Shown: positions 9,429-17,630, counted from the stretch's first letter. The stretch is DNA of 64,000 nt from Micavibrio sp. UBA6929 (GCA_002448815.1 DKAJ01000007.1:42892-106891), one strand, 5' to 3'. Notes: generated from the letters alone by a model not told the origin. Numbers and translations: made by a program.

Positions 9429-9466
9429 AAAAGCCTGCACTGTGATCGGTTGCAGGCTTTTCTTTT
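9429..9466 (+). terminator. intrinsic terminator of dnaA
   Basis: AAAAGCCTGCA (9429-9439) pairs perfectly with TGCAGGCTTTT (9451-9461) and is followed by CTTTT. Confidence 0.9.
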
Positions 9467-9589
9467 ATACCCCTTCAAATTTACTGTGGTCATAACGCGT
9501 AAACGCTTTACCTGACATTGTTTTTTGAATTTTGCCTGCCTAAACTATAGCTTTGGCGTTATTGGAAATGGAATATTGTAACTAAAGTT

Positions 9590-10879
9590 ATGAAGTCACG
9601 TTTATTCATACTGACGGCTTTAACTTTCTGGCATGGCACGGCTATGGCGGGGTTCCAATGGATTCCTTCATCGCCTAACCCTTCCGCGCAAAAGCCCGCA
9701 GCCAAAACAAAAGAAGACTTCCTCAAAAGGAATCGGACGCAGCAGAATCATAAAGAAACGCTTTCGCCCACGCAAAAGCTTGACCGCATCTATGATTACG
9801 AAGCCCAGCGCATCACCAGCATGGAAGAACAGCAAGCCTTACAAGATAAGGCCGCGGCGCAAAAGGCGCGCAAAAGCGAATTTGTGAAATCAAAGACCGA
9901 TTCGCTCAATGAAACGATTGTGAAGAATAAGGGCATCATTCCTTTTAAAGACAGCCCAGCAGCACAAGCCACGACGCTCACGCCTCAGAAAGCAAGCACG
10001 CCCGTCAAAGCGCAAGCACCCGCAACGCCAACGGGTGAGCCTCTCGCCGACATGAGCATCGACCCAACACAAAAACCCATTGTGGGTTTTGGTACAGATG
10101 TTCCGCTTGCGCTGGCGGTTAGTGACGTTGTGCCTGATCATTACTCTTTCTCGTTTGATCCAAAGGTAAACCCAGGGACCAGCGTTTCATGGGAGGGCCT
10201 ATACCGTCCATGGCATATTGTCTTGTCCGAGATGCTTGCGATGCGAAACTTGTCAGCCGTGATCGATGGCAAGCAAATCAAAGTCTTCCGTGACCCGACA
10301 AAGGCCGACACAAATCCTGTTATGTTGCCGGGAATGTCATACGCCTCAGGCGATCGAAGCTATACGCAGCGCGGGATCAGCATCAATCCAATGCCCGATC
10401 CAAAGAAAGTCAAGTTTGATCCGTCTTCACCACTGAGCCTAACATCACAGATGCACAATTCGGCGCCGCCAATGACGCCATTGCCTGCTGCCCAAGAAGA
10501 CGTCAAAGCCACGCCGTTTTTACCGCGCCCGCCATCTATGCAAGCACCAGGCAAACCTGCCTTACAAATTTCCAGTTTCCCTTTAAAAGACAGCAAGGCC
10601 AAAAAGCCTGCCAAAGAAATGCCGTTTAAAACGCGTATGACGCCCGTTTATCAGGACAGTAATTCCTTGGTAATTTCGGGCTACCCCCTTAAAGAGTCAA
10701 AAGGCAATGTTGAAACTGCCACAGTCCCGGCACACACCGACGAATCGTATATATCACGCCAGCGCAGCCATGAAATCGCGGAAGAAAAGAAAGGCTTTTC
10801 ACCCTTTAAGGCACTCGGCGATCTTTTTTCATCACCTCGTCAAAAACCTTCAAATTCACGCACCGCCGGCAACAGTTAA
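9590..10879 (+). CDS. exported protein with a TcpQ-like (pilus/secretion) domain
   Basis: The 429-residue product has a signal peptide at residues 1-20 (cleavage after TAMA) and a Lys/Gln/Glu-rich, probably coiled, segment at about 45-110. A globular domain at about 167-236 has the pattern VPLALAVSDVVPDHYSFSFD, then VSWEG, PW, LSEMLA and VIDGKQIKVF. This pattern is that of the TcpQ/PilL-type domain found in type IVb pilus and I-type conjugation or secretion systems. The rest is Pro-rich and unordered, with two related segments (SSFPLKDSK and SGYPLKESK). It stands alone between dnaA and a convergent dipeptidase gene, overlapping that gene by 4 bases at the stop. It may be an outlying part of the secretion system at 25.5-33 kb. 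Confidence 0.75.
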   Translation: MKSRLFILTALTFWHGTAMAGFQWIPSSPNPSAQKPAAKTKEDFLKRNRTQQNHKETLSPTQKLDRIYDYEAQRITSMEEQQALQDKAAAQKARKSEFVKSKTDSLNETIVKNKGIIPFKDSPAAQATTLTPQKASTPVKAQAPATPTGEPLADMSIDPTQKPIVGFGTDVPLALAVSDVVPDHYSFSFDPKVNPGTSVSWEGLYRPWHIVLSEMLAMRNLSAVIDGKQIKVFRDPTKADTNPVMLPGMSYASGDRSYTQRGISINPMPDPKKVKFDPSSPLSLTSQMHNSAPPMTPLPAAQEDVKATPFLPRPPSMQAPGKPALQISSFPLKDSKAKKPAKEMPFKTRMTPVYQDSNSLVISGYPLKESKGNVETATVPAHTDESYISRQRSHEIAEEKKGFSPFKALGDLFSSPRQKPSNSRTAGNS

Positions 10880-11538
10880 GCCATCAATTTTTGAGCGGGC
10901 AATAGATCACCCTCGCTCAGCGGGGCATATTGCCCGTACACATCTGGCGGCAAGCGAAAGTCCCACCATTCTTGCGGCAATGGCCACAAAGGACACGACA
11001 CAGTTTCTGCCGCATCCAACATGCCGCGGGTTAATAGATCCCTATTGCGCATAATTTCAGGTACATGTCCTTGATAATCACGGTGCGCAGGGTTTTCGGC
11101 TGGATGCGGGCTTGTCGCCAAGTAATCAAACGGCGTTCCCATATCCAACAGATCACCAGCCTCATCCATCAATGTCACATCCACCGCCATTGCGCGCGGG
11201 TGACCGCCACTGCCAGGCGATGACAATAAGGCAGGCTTTTCCAACCAATGCGGATTGTCAAGAACGCGGCGCGTCGTCAGCATTTTCGCCTGAGCCTCAA
11301 CTGTGCGCAGACCATCAAAAACAACAAGGCGCAAACCATGATGATCGTAAAAATTCTGCGCGGCACATAAGACAACCCGCGCCAAATCTTTATGCAACCA
11401 CAGCGCCGCATCGGGGCGATAAATCACCTCCCCAAACAGCAGGTTATCCGTGCAGGCATAATCGAGCCGTACAATCAGGTGATGAGACGTACAATAATCG
11501 TTCACACATACCAGATCTGTCGCATTTATTTTTTTCAT
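10876..11538 (-). CDS. VanX/DdpX-family D-Ala-D-Ala dipeptidase with altered zinc ligand
   Basis: This 220-residue protein belongs to the zinc D-alanyl-D-alanine dipeptidases (peptidase M15D), which hydrolyse the D-Ala-D-Ala dipeptide. Arg78 in DGLRTVEAQ, and His113 with Asp120 in GGHPRAMAVDVTL, match the family's substrate Arg and first two zinc ligands (H-x6-D). The family's final motif E-W-W-H appears here as E190-W-W-D193: the catalytic Glu is kept but the third zinc ligand His is Asp. No signal peptide is visible, so it is probably cytoplasmic. Its 3' end overlaps that of the TcpQ-domain gene by 4 bases. It may recycle peptidoglycan; zinc-binding activity is uncertain. Confidence 0.85.
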   Translation of the reverse strand: MKKINATDLVCVNDYCTSHHLIVRLDYACTDNLLFGEVIYRPDAALWLHKDLARVVLCAAQNFYDHHGLRLVVFDGLRTVEAQAKMLTTRRVLDNPHWLEKPALLSSPGSGGHPRAMAVDVTLMDEAGDLLDMGTPFDYLATSPHPAENPAHRDYQGHVPEIMRNRDLLTRGMLDAAETVSCPLWPLPQEWWDFRLPPDVYGQYAPLSEGDLLPAQKLMA

Positions 11539-11643
11539 TGTTTTTCACCGAATGCGGGCATTGTCACTAGACGCAAGGCGCTGTTTGCTTTAGTGTTTTA
11601 GCGTTTGATCCATCATTATTTATGAATAAAGAGCATCATTGCT

Positions 11644-12444
11644 ATGAAGTCACCATACCATCCTTTGAACCCCTTGTCTTTATGCTACGTCGTTGGGGGA
11701 ATTCTGCTTGGATTTTGTCAAAAAATCGGACAAATTTTACACTTTACAGGCCGCGCCTTATGGCACGTAATTACGCCGCCTTATTTCCCTGCGCAATTTG
11801 GTCGCCAATTGATGGATATTGGTTATTACTCTTTGCCCGTTGTCGGGATGACGGCGCTGTTTACGGGTATGGTTTTGGCCTTACAAAGCTATACTGGCTT
11901 TGCCCGTTTTAATGCCGAAGGCGCCATTGCAGGCGTGGTTGTTCTCTCAATGACGCGCGAGCTTGCCCCCGTTTTGGCAGGTTTGATGGTTGCAGGGCGC
12001 GTTGGTGCCTCGATCGCGGCGGAAATTGGAACGATGCGCGTTACCGAACAAATTGACGCGCTGACAACGCTGTCGGTTAACCCGTTTAAATACTTGATCG
12101 CACCGCGCATTGTTGCGGGTGCAATTACATTACCTATTTTGGTTTTGATCGGTGATTTGATCGGTGTTTATGGCGGTTATGTTGTTGCGATTTATACGCT
12201 TGATTTCTCGGCGAACAGTTACCTTGCACAAAGCTGGGATATTCTTGAGCCTATTGACGTGATTTCTGGTCTGGCAAAGGCGGGGGTTTTTGGTTTCGTC
12301 GTGGCACTGATGGGATGTTATCACGGTTTCAATTCACAGCGCGGCGCCCAAGGCGTAGGCGCAGCAACAACCAATGCGGTTGTTTCATCGTCTATTCTTA
12401 TTTTAATCTTTAACTATCTTCTAACGCAGATTTTCTTCTCATGA
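11644..12444 (+). CDS. mlaE: MlaE-family lipid ABC transporter permease
   Basis: The 266-residue integral membrane protein has about five to six hydrophobic segments. It carries typical MlaE sequence: FTGMVLALQSYTGFARF, REL(A)PVLAGLMVAGRVGASIAAEIGTMRVTEQIDAL, and a C-terminal HGFNSQRGAQGVGAATTNAVV. With MlaF it forms the inner-membrane core of the Mla phospholipid transport system, which keeps the outer membrane asymmetric. It overlaps mlaF by 4 bases (ATGA), so translation is coupled. No mlaD (MCE subunit) follows. Confidence 0.95.
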   Translation: MKSPYHPLNPLSLCYVVGGILLGFCQKIGQILHFTGRALWHVITPPYFPAQFGRQLMDIGYYSLPVVGMTALFTGMVLALQSYTGFARFNAEGAIAGVVVLSMTRELAPVLAGLMVAGRVGASIAAEIGTMRVTEQIDALTTLSVNPFKYLIAPRIVAGAITLPILVLIGDLIGVYGGYVVAIYTLDFSANSYLAQSWDILEPIDVISGLAKAGVFGFVVALMGCYHGFNSQRGAQGVGAATTNAVVSSSILILIFNYLLTQIFFS

Positions 12445-13226
12445 GCACAGCAAAAACGTCATCTACACCCAAATTAGAAATGCGCGGCCTGAAAAAATCC
12501 TTTGGGCCGAAACATGTATTAAACGGCGTTGACCTCGCCATTCCCGAGGGCAAATCTATGGTTGTCATTGGAGGTTCGGGCACAGGGAAATCTGTGATGC
12601 TGAAATCGATCTTAGGCTTGCTGAAGCCTGACGAGGGCGAGATTTTAGTCGATGGCAAAGATGTGGTGCATATTCCGCCGTCACAGCACGATGCGCTCAT
12701 GGACAAATTTGGTATGCTATTCCAAGGAGCGGCGCTATTTGACTCGCTTAAGGTTTGGGAAAATGTGGCCTTTAGCTTGCTGTATCATCAGCGCATGAAC
12801 CGCAAAGATGCCCGCGATATTGCCATTGAAAACATTATTGCCGTTGGTCTGCGCCCCGAAGTTGGTGACCTGTACCCTGCCGAGATTTCAGGCGGCATGC
12901 AAAAACGTGTTGGTTTGGCGCGCGCTGTTGCGACCAAGCCAGAGATTCTCTTCTTTGATGAACCCACCACAGGCCTAGATCCAATTATGGCGGATGTGAT
13001 TAATAATTTGATCGTCGATTCGGTTAAGAAACTAGGCGCGACGGCCTTGTCGATCACGCATGATATGGGATCGGTCCGCAAGATTGCTGATTATGTTGCG
13101 ATGATCCACGAAGGAAAGATTTTGTGGCAAGGCCCTGTTGAGGACCTTGATCACTCGGGCAATGACTATGTCGAGCAATTTATCCATGGCCGTGAAACGG
13201 GTCCGATACAACGCCGCCTTGCTTAA
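12441..13226 (+). CDS. mlaF: MlaF-family lipid ABC transporter ATP-binding protein
   Basis: The 261-residue ABC ATPase has Walker A GGSGTGKSVML, a Q-loop (GMLFQGAALFDSL), the signature EISGGMQKRVGLARA, Walker B ILFFDEPTTGLDP and an H-loop (SITHDM). The ISGGMQKR form of the signature is typical of MlaF. It powers lipid transport with MlaE, which overlaps it upstream. PBP1A begins 27 bases after it, so the three may share a transcript. Confidence 0.96.
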   Translation: MSTAKTSSTPKLEMRGLKKSFGPKHVLNGVDLAIPEGKSMVVIGGSGTGKSVMLKSILGLLKPDEGEILVDGKDVVHIPPSQHDALMDKFGMLFQGAALFDSLKVWENVAFSLLYHQRMNRKDARDIAIENIIAVGLRPEVGDLYPAEISGGMQKRVGLARAVATKPEILFFDEPTTGLDPIMADVINNLIVDSVKKLGATALSITHDMGSVRKIADYVAMIHEGKILWQGPVEDLDHSGNDYVEQFIHGRETGPIQRRLA

Positions 13227-13253
13227 CACAACGATAACGTTAGATTTAAAGAT

Positions 13254-15713
13254 ATGAAATATTTCTGGTACACATTTTTGGGCCTGTTTTCACTTGGGTT
13301 CTTAGGGCTCATCGCTGGTATTTTAGGGCTGGTGGGCATTTTCACCTATTACAGCCATGATTTACCTGATTATGAGGCACTGAAAGTGTACGAACCGCCG
13401 ATTGTGACGCGCATTTATGCCTCTGACGGCCGGTTAACTGCCGAATTTGCGCAGGAAAAGCGTGTTTTCGTGCCGATTGAAAATATCCCTGACCTTTTGA
13501 AAAATGCCTTTATCGCCGCCGAAGATCAGAACTTTTATCACCATCAGGGCGTTGATTATTTTGCCATTACGCGCGCGATGCTGCGTAATTTAAAAAATAT
13601 TGGCGCGGGGCGCAGACCCGAGGGCGCGTCAACCATCACGCAGCAGGTTGCCAAGAACTTCTTGCTGAGCAGTGAAGTCTCTTATGTCCGCAAGATCAAA
13701 GAAGCCATCCTTGCATCACGCATGGAAAAAGCACTCAGCAAAGATCGCCTGTTAGAGCTGTATTTGAATGAAATCTATCTGGGTCAGCGCTCGTACGGTG
13801 TGGGCGCGGCGGCGCTTCAATATTTTGGTAAGGCGCTCACAGATCTGAGCATCGCACAAATCGCGTATTTGGCCGCATTGCCCAAGGCGCCCAATAACTA
13901 TCACCCTGTACGCCGCCATGACGCCGCGCTAGCACGGCGCAACTGGGTCATTGATCGCATGGCCGAGGAAGGATTTATCGATTTAGGACAGGCCGACGCC
14001 GCCAAGTTAGAGCCCCTGGAAATGGTAGAACGCGACCCGCAGCGCACTGTAAAGGCGCCTTACTTCTCGGAAGAAGTGCGCCGTGAGCTGTTGAAGCATT
14101 ATGGCGAGGAAGAGCTTTATACGGGCGGCCTTGTTGTACGATCAACAGTTGATGCCCGCCTACAAGAAGTAGCTCAAGATTCACTGCGTAAAGGGCTTGA
14201 GGCCTATGATCGCCGTCATGGTTATCGCGGGCCGTTTCAGCATTTTGATACGCTGGATGATTGGCGCGCACGTCTTGGCAAGGTCACACGCCCGCTTGAA
14301 ATGCTGGATAGCTGGTCGATGGGCGTTGTCCTAAGCATTGAAGAGGGCAAAGCCATTTTAGGGTTTTCTGATGCGGATATGCCAAATGGAGAGCTGGCCC
14401 TTAGCGATCTAAAATGGGCGCGCGAATACCGTAATGAGGGCTATGCCCGCGGCCCTGAAATTCAGGCCGTTTCTGATGTTGTTTCTGTTGGTGATTTGCT
14501 GATGGTTGAGCGCAAAGGCGGCGAAGATAGCATTGCCTATGACTTGAAACAAATTCCTGATGTCCAAGGCGCCATTATGGCGATGGATGCCCATACAGGG
14601 CGCATTTTGGCCATGCAAGGCGGGTGGAAATATCGCTATGGATCGTCTGAATTTAACCGCGCGACACAAGCCTATCGCCAGCCGGGTTCGGCCTTTAAAC
14701 CTTTTGTTTACATGGCGGCGCTTGATAATGGCTTTACGCCCGCAACTTTGGTTTTGGATGCGCCGTTTGTGATTGAAGATCGCCCTGGACATTTCTGGAG
14801 CCCAACAAACTATTCCGATAAATATTACGGCCCTACGCCTATTCGCGTCGGCGTTGAAAAATCAAAGAACCTGATGACAGTACGTTTGGCCGATTATTTG
14901 GGCATGGAACTGATTGCAGAAACGGCAAAGAAATTTGGCATTCACGAAGATATGCCAGAATTACTGTCTTATTCACTTGGCGCGGGTGAAACGCGTTTGA
15001 TTGATCTAGTTTCGGCCTACGCCGTGATCGTCAATGGTGGTAAGGAAATTCAGCCCAGCCTGATTGACCGTGTACAAGATCGCCGCGGTTCAACCGTATT
15101 CCGTCACGATAATCGCCCATGCACGCATTGCGGGGATTTGGTTCGCTGGGACGGGCAGGATACCCCCACCCCGCCCGACACACGCAAACAAATCGAAGAC
15201 CCACGTACGGCCTATCAAATGACATCTATTCTTGAAGGCGCCGTCCAGCGCGGAACGGGTGTACGCATCAAATCATTAGGACGTCCACTTGCGGGTAAGA
15301 CAGGTACAACCAATGAATCCAAGGACACGTGGTTTATTGGTTTTTCGCCTGATTTAGTGGTCGGCGTTTTTGTTGGCTTTGACGAGCCGCGTTCGCTTGG
15401 AAAGCGTGAGACAGGCTCGTCTGTGGCTGTACCTATCTTCAAAGATTTCATGGCTGACGCCCTGAAAGACGAACCTATTATTCCGTTCCGTACGCCCCCC
15501 GGCATTCGTAACGTACGCATCAACGCCAAAACTGGCGCACGCGCACGCGTTGGTGATGAAGACGTGATTTGGGAAGCCTTCGTCGAGGGGACAGAGCCAA
15601 CCGAGGAAGTCTTTATGCTGGATGGTCGCGGCATCAATAATTTGCCATCGATTAATGCCATTCCTGGCAACCCTGGTCACGAAGCACACACAGGTACAGG
15701 CGGCCTTTATTAA
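13254..15713 (+). CDS. mrcA: penicillin-binding protein 1A (bifunctional glycosyltransferase/transpeptidase)
   Basis: The 819-residue class A PBP polymerises and cross-links peptidoglycan. An N-terminal membrane anchor (about residues 5-32) is followed by a GT51 glycosyltransferase domain with EDQNFYHHQGVDY, GASTITQQVAKNF and RKIKEAILASRMEKALSKDRLLELYLNEIYLG. An OB-like insertion follows. The transpeptidase domain has the catalytic SxxK as SAFK (in QPGSAFKPFVYMAAL), SKN, and KTG in GKTGTTNESKDTWFIGF. The start at 13254 gives the anchor directly. It is probably in one transcript with mlaEF. Confidence 0.96.
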   Translation: MKYFWYTFLGLFSLGFLGLIAGILGLVGIFTYYSHDLPDYEALKVYEPPIVTRIYASDGRLTAEFAQEKRVFVPIENIPDLLKNAFIAAEDQNFYHHQGVDYFAITRAMLRNLKNIGAGRRPEGASTITQQVAKNFLLSSEVSYVRKIKEAILASRMEKALSKDRLLELYLNEIYLGQRSYGVGAAALQYFGKALTDLSIAQIAYLAALPKAPNNYHPVRRHDAALARRNWVIDRMAEEGFIDLGQADAAKLEPLEMVERDPQRTVKAPYFSEEVRRELLKHYGEEELYTGGLVVRSTVDARLQEVAQDSLRKGLEAYDRRHGYRGPFQHFDTLDDWRARLGKVTRPLEMLDSWSMGVVLSIEEGKAILGFSDADMPNGELALSDLKWAREYRNEGYARGPEIQAVSDVVSVGDLLMVERKGGEDSIAYDLKQIPDVQGAIMAMDAHTGRILAMQGGWKYRYGSSEFNRATQAYRQPGSAFKPFVYMAALDNGFTPATLVLDAPFVIEDRPGHFWSPTNYSDKYYGPTPIRVGVEKSKNLMTVRLADYLGMELIAETAKKFGIHEDMPELLSYSLGAGETRLIDLVSAYAVIVNGGKEIQPSLIDRVQDRRGSTVFRHDNRPCTHCGDLVRWDGQDTPTPPDTRKQIEDPRTAYQMTSILEGAVQRGTGVRIKSLGRPLAGKTGTTNESKDTWFIGFSPDLVVGVFVGFDEPRSLGKRETGSSVAVPIFKDFMADALKDEPIIPFRTPPGIRNVRINAKTGARARVGDEDVIWEAFVEGTEPTEEVFMLDGRGINNLPSINAIPGNPGHEAHTGTGGLY

Positions 15714-15791
15714 GGCTGCACACTATCAAGGCCGCGTTAAAATCTTTCACCATCAGCGTCCAAATCACTGGCTTTTTCTGATGCACAGCCC

Positions 15792-15797
15792 TATAAT
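15792..15797 (+). promoter_or_regulatory. probable -10 box of the ssrA promoter
   Basis: A perfect TATAAT lies just before the acceptor piece of ssrA. The -35 region (around 15769-15774) is weak. The inferred start is near 15804. Confidence 0.45.
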
Positions 15798-15804
15798 AAT
15801 AATG

Positions 15805-16150
15805 TCGGCTTAGCGGCCGACTATGATGCTACACGCTGATGCGGAATAAGCGCTATGGACCCGGGGGCAGTACCCGGCGGCTCCACCATTTTAGCCTTCT
15901 GGTTTGCTTGAACAAGGCAGGCTAAGGCGGCGGGGCCGAAACAGGATCGACATGCGTAGTAAAGGTGTTATGCGGCATTCGGTTGGATTTCCGCCGTTAT
16001 CGGATCAATTTTGATAGTTGCAAATGACAACAATCAGTTCGTAGCCGCTAACGACAACTCTGTTGTTGAAGGCGATGTTCGTAAAGCTGCCTAATTGGTG
16101 CTTTCGATGCTACATTTGAATCCCTGACCTCTAACTAAGGTTAGGTGGGG
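15805..16150 (+). ncRNA. ssrA: transfer-messenger RNA, permuted two-piece form
   Basis: The acceptor piece comes first. T-stem CCGGG (15861-15865) pairs with CCCGG (15873-15877) around loop GGCAGTA. CGGCTCC (15878-15884), A and CCA (15886-15888) follow. The coding piece begins GGGGCCG at 15932, and this pairs with CGGCTCC over all 7 bp (one G-U), rebuilding the acceptor stem. The order acceptor, spacer, coding is the alphaproteobacterial permuted gene. The resume codon GCA is at 16020. The tag opens ANDNNQFVA, goes straight on with ANDNSVVEGDVRKAA, and stops at TAA 16092-16094, so it has 24 codons and is unusually long. The hairpin CTAAC/GTTAG near 16132-16145 lies in the 3' part. The outer ends are estimates. 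Confidence 0.88.
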
Positions 16151-16153
16151 CTT

Positions 16154-16195
16154 GGACGGTGCCTCGCAACAGAAACCGTCCATTTTCCATTTTTA
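16154..16195 (+). terminator. probable terminator of ssrA
   Basis: GGACGGT (16154-16160) pairs exactly with ACCGTCC (16175-16181), followed by ATTTTCCATTTTT. Part of this hairpin might belong to the mature tmRNA coding piece instead. Confidence 0.6.
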
Positions 16196-16206
16196 AAAGT
16201 ATCATT

Positions 16207-16572
16207 TTAACGGCACGTAACTGTAACATAGTTATAGCGGGTGCCGCTTGAGTGATCATATTCAACCCGTTCAGAATCGCCCGCCCCAATCCAGCCCGTA
16301 CATTTGGTTTCGCGCACGGTCGTGTTGCTATTTTGATTAGCCGCAGCAGGTGTCATTTTTGTAAAATTATAACAGTATTTACACTCTGTTATGCCTGCGG
16401 CTGGCGCGGCTTCACATATTTTCGTTCCGTCCGGGTTGATCCCCCGTAAAAATTGCCCTGATGCACACACAAGATCCAATTCACTAGTTGTACATTGGCT
16501 GGCCGATTGCGCAGATACCGCCGTTGCAGATAGGCACACACATGCAAAGCACAAGCTGATTAATAATTTCAT
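16207..16572 (-). CDS. exported cysteine-rich protein, SQCTTSELDLVC family (copy 1)
   Basis: The 121-residue product has a signal peptide (residues 1-21, cleavage near VSA-QS) and a mature chain of about 100 residues with eight cysteines. Residues 25-53 form the shared module: SQCTTSELDLVC followed by FLRGINPDGTKIC. The C-terminal part, GITECKYCYNF then TKCTGWIGAGDSE and a final TCR, resembles that of copy 2. Even spacing of Cys pairs suggests periplasmic or secreted disulfide-bonded folding. It is separated from copy 2 by a terminator, so it is probably transcribed on its own. Function unknown. Confidence 0.82.
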   Translation of the reverse strand: MKLLISLCFACVCLSATAVSAQSASQCTTSELDLVCASGQFLRGINPDGTKICEAAPAAGITECKYCYNFTKMTPAAANQNSNTTVRETKCTGWIGAGDSERVEYDHSSGTRYNYVTVTCR

Positions 16573-16702
16573 GAAAAATTCCTCTATTGTTTCGTCACCC
16601 TCCCTTTGTTATATATGCAACTTCGAATATACGAAAGCGTTAATGTTTGTTTTATTCATAAATAACAGAGTCTTAATTCACAAAAATGGTTCTCTTCAAA
16701 AC

Positions 16703-16733
16703 AAAAAAGCGCGCCTAGATTAGGCACGCTTTT
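16703..16733 (-). terminator. terminator after the cysteine-rich gene copy 2
   Basis: AAAAGCG plus GCCTA (16705-16717, one C between) pair with TAGGC plus CGCTTTT (16721-16733) around the loop GAT, with one C-A mismatch. On the minus strand T-rich sequence follows. It could act in both directions. Confidence 0.8.
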
Positions 16734-16775
16734 CAGCATTCTATTATGATAAAGTTTACGAAAAAATAAAGATCA

Positions 16776-17192
16776 CTAACGGCACTCGGCTGAAAATGAA
16801 CTCGCATTTGAGTGAATGCTTTTACTTGAGTTGTCACCTACGCCGACCCATGCCGTACAATCTGTTGACCCTCCGCCTCTTGGGCTAGACCACGAAAAAC
16901 AATAGCGGCACTCGGTAATGCCTTCTGATCCGGCAGACACTTCTGTGCATACGCGGTCACCATCACCGTTGGCGCCACGCAATGCATAACCTTGGCCGCA
17001 GGCATCAAAGTGGTTTTTAACACAAATTTTTGTGCCGTCAGCGCGAATGCCTTTTAGGACCTTGTTATCATCACACACCAAATCCAGTTCACTGGTTGTA
17101 CATTGACTGGTCGATTGCGCGAAGGCTGCGGGCGCAGCGACGAACATCACGAGCGCCAGTGCGATTACTATCAAATTATATCGTGCGTTCAT
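16776..17192 (-). CDS. exported cysteine-rich protein, SQCTTSELDLVC family (copy 2)
   Basis: I chose the ATG at 17192 because AGAGG lies 8 bases before it and the product then begins with a signal peptide (MNARYNLIVIALALVMFVAAP, cut after FAQ or FA). The mature chain carries the family module SQCTTSELDLVC followed by KVLKGIRADGTKIC. A second diverged copy of that two-Cys unit comes next (ACGQGYALRGANGDGDRVC), then GITECRYCFSW and CTAWVGVGD as in copy 1, with a final ECR. Copy 3 lies 21 bases upstream in the same direction and a terminator follows, so copies 3 and 2 are likely co-transcribed. Function unknown. Confidence 0.82.
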   Translation of the reverse strand: MNARYNLIVIALALVMFVAAPAAFAQSTSQCTTSELDLVCDDNKVLKGIRADGTKICVKNHFDACGQGYALRGANGDGDRVCTEVSAGSEGITECRYCFSWSSPRGGGSTDCTAWVGVGDNSSKSIHSNASSFSAECR

Positions 17193-17213
17193 AAAAATAC
17201 CTCTCATTGTGTT

Positions 17214-17630
17214 TTAATCATCAATATCGTGACAAAAGAAACGCGAAAATGGCGTATCATCACTGTTAATGCGAGCATAGTTAAGGTTTACAACCTCTTG
17301 CTGCCCCAAAATAAATGACTTTGCACACTCTTGGGAATAATTGTATTCGACGCATTTATAACTCGTGCATGTCCCCCATTTATTTTTACTTGCGCACTCT
17401 TCTTTCTTACAGCTTCCGCGCACTTCTCCGCAGAATTTACAGCTCATACGATTTGATTTATGCGCCACACAAATCTTGGTCCCATCAGCGCGAATGCCTT
17501 TTAGAACCTCGTTTTCATCACACACTAAATCCAGTTCGCTGGTTGTGCATTGACTGGCTGATTGCGCCTGCGCCAAAGATGGTAATGAAAAGACCATCAA
17601 CACACCGAATAAAAAAGTAAGTATCTTCAT
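17214..17630 (-). CDS. exported cysteine-rich protein, SQCTTSELDLVC family (copy 3)
   Basis: The 138-residue product has a signal peptide (MKILTFLFGVLMVFSLPSLAQAQ). The mature chain opens with the family module SQCTTSELDLVC followed by EVLKGIRADGTKIC. At DNA level this part is nearly the same as in copy 2. After the module the sequence is unrelated to copies 1 and 2. It is very Cys-rich and basic (SCKFCGEVRGSCKKEEC, WGTCTSYKCVEY), then has a tail ending FSRFFCHDIDD. Constant front and different back suggest module exchange. It is downstream of the 371-residue gene (29-base gap). Function unknown. Confidence 0.82.
   Translation of the reverse strand: MKILTFLFGVLMVFSLPSLAQAQSASQCTTSELDLVCDENEVLKGIRADGTKICVAHKSNRMSCKFCGEVRGSCKKEECASKNKWGTCTSYKCVEYNYSQECAKSFILGQQEVVNLNYARINSDDTPFSRFFCHDIDD

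Noticed and set aside
15925..16182. CRISPR-like or repeat array reading of the ssrA region
   Set aside because: GATGCTACA occurs twice (near 15825 and 16107), but the acceptor-stem pairing and tag sequence explain the region as tmRNA. No regular repeat-spacer pattern was seen anywhere in the window.
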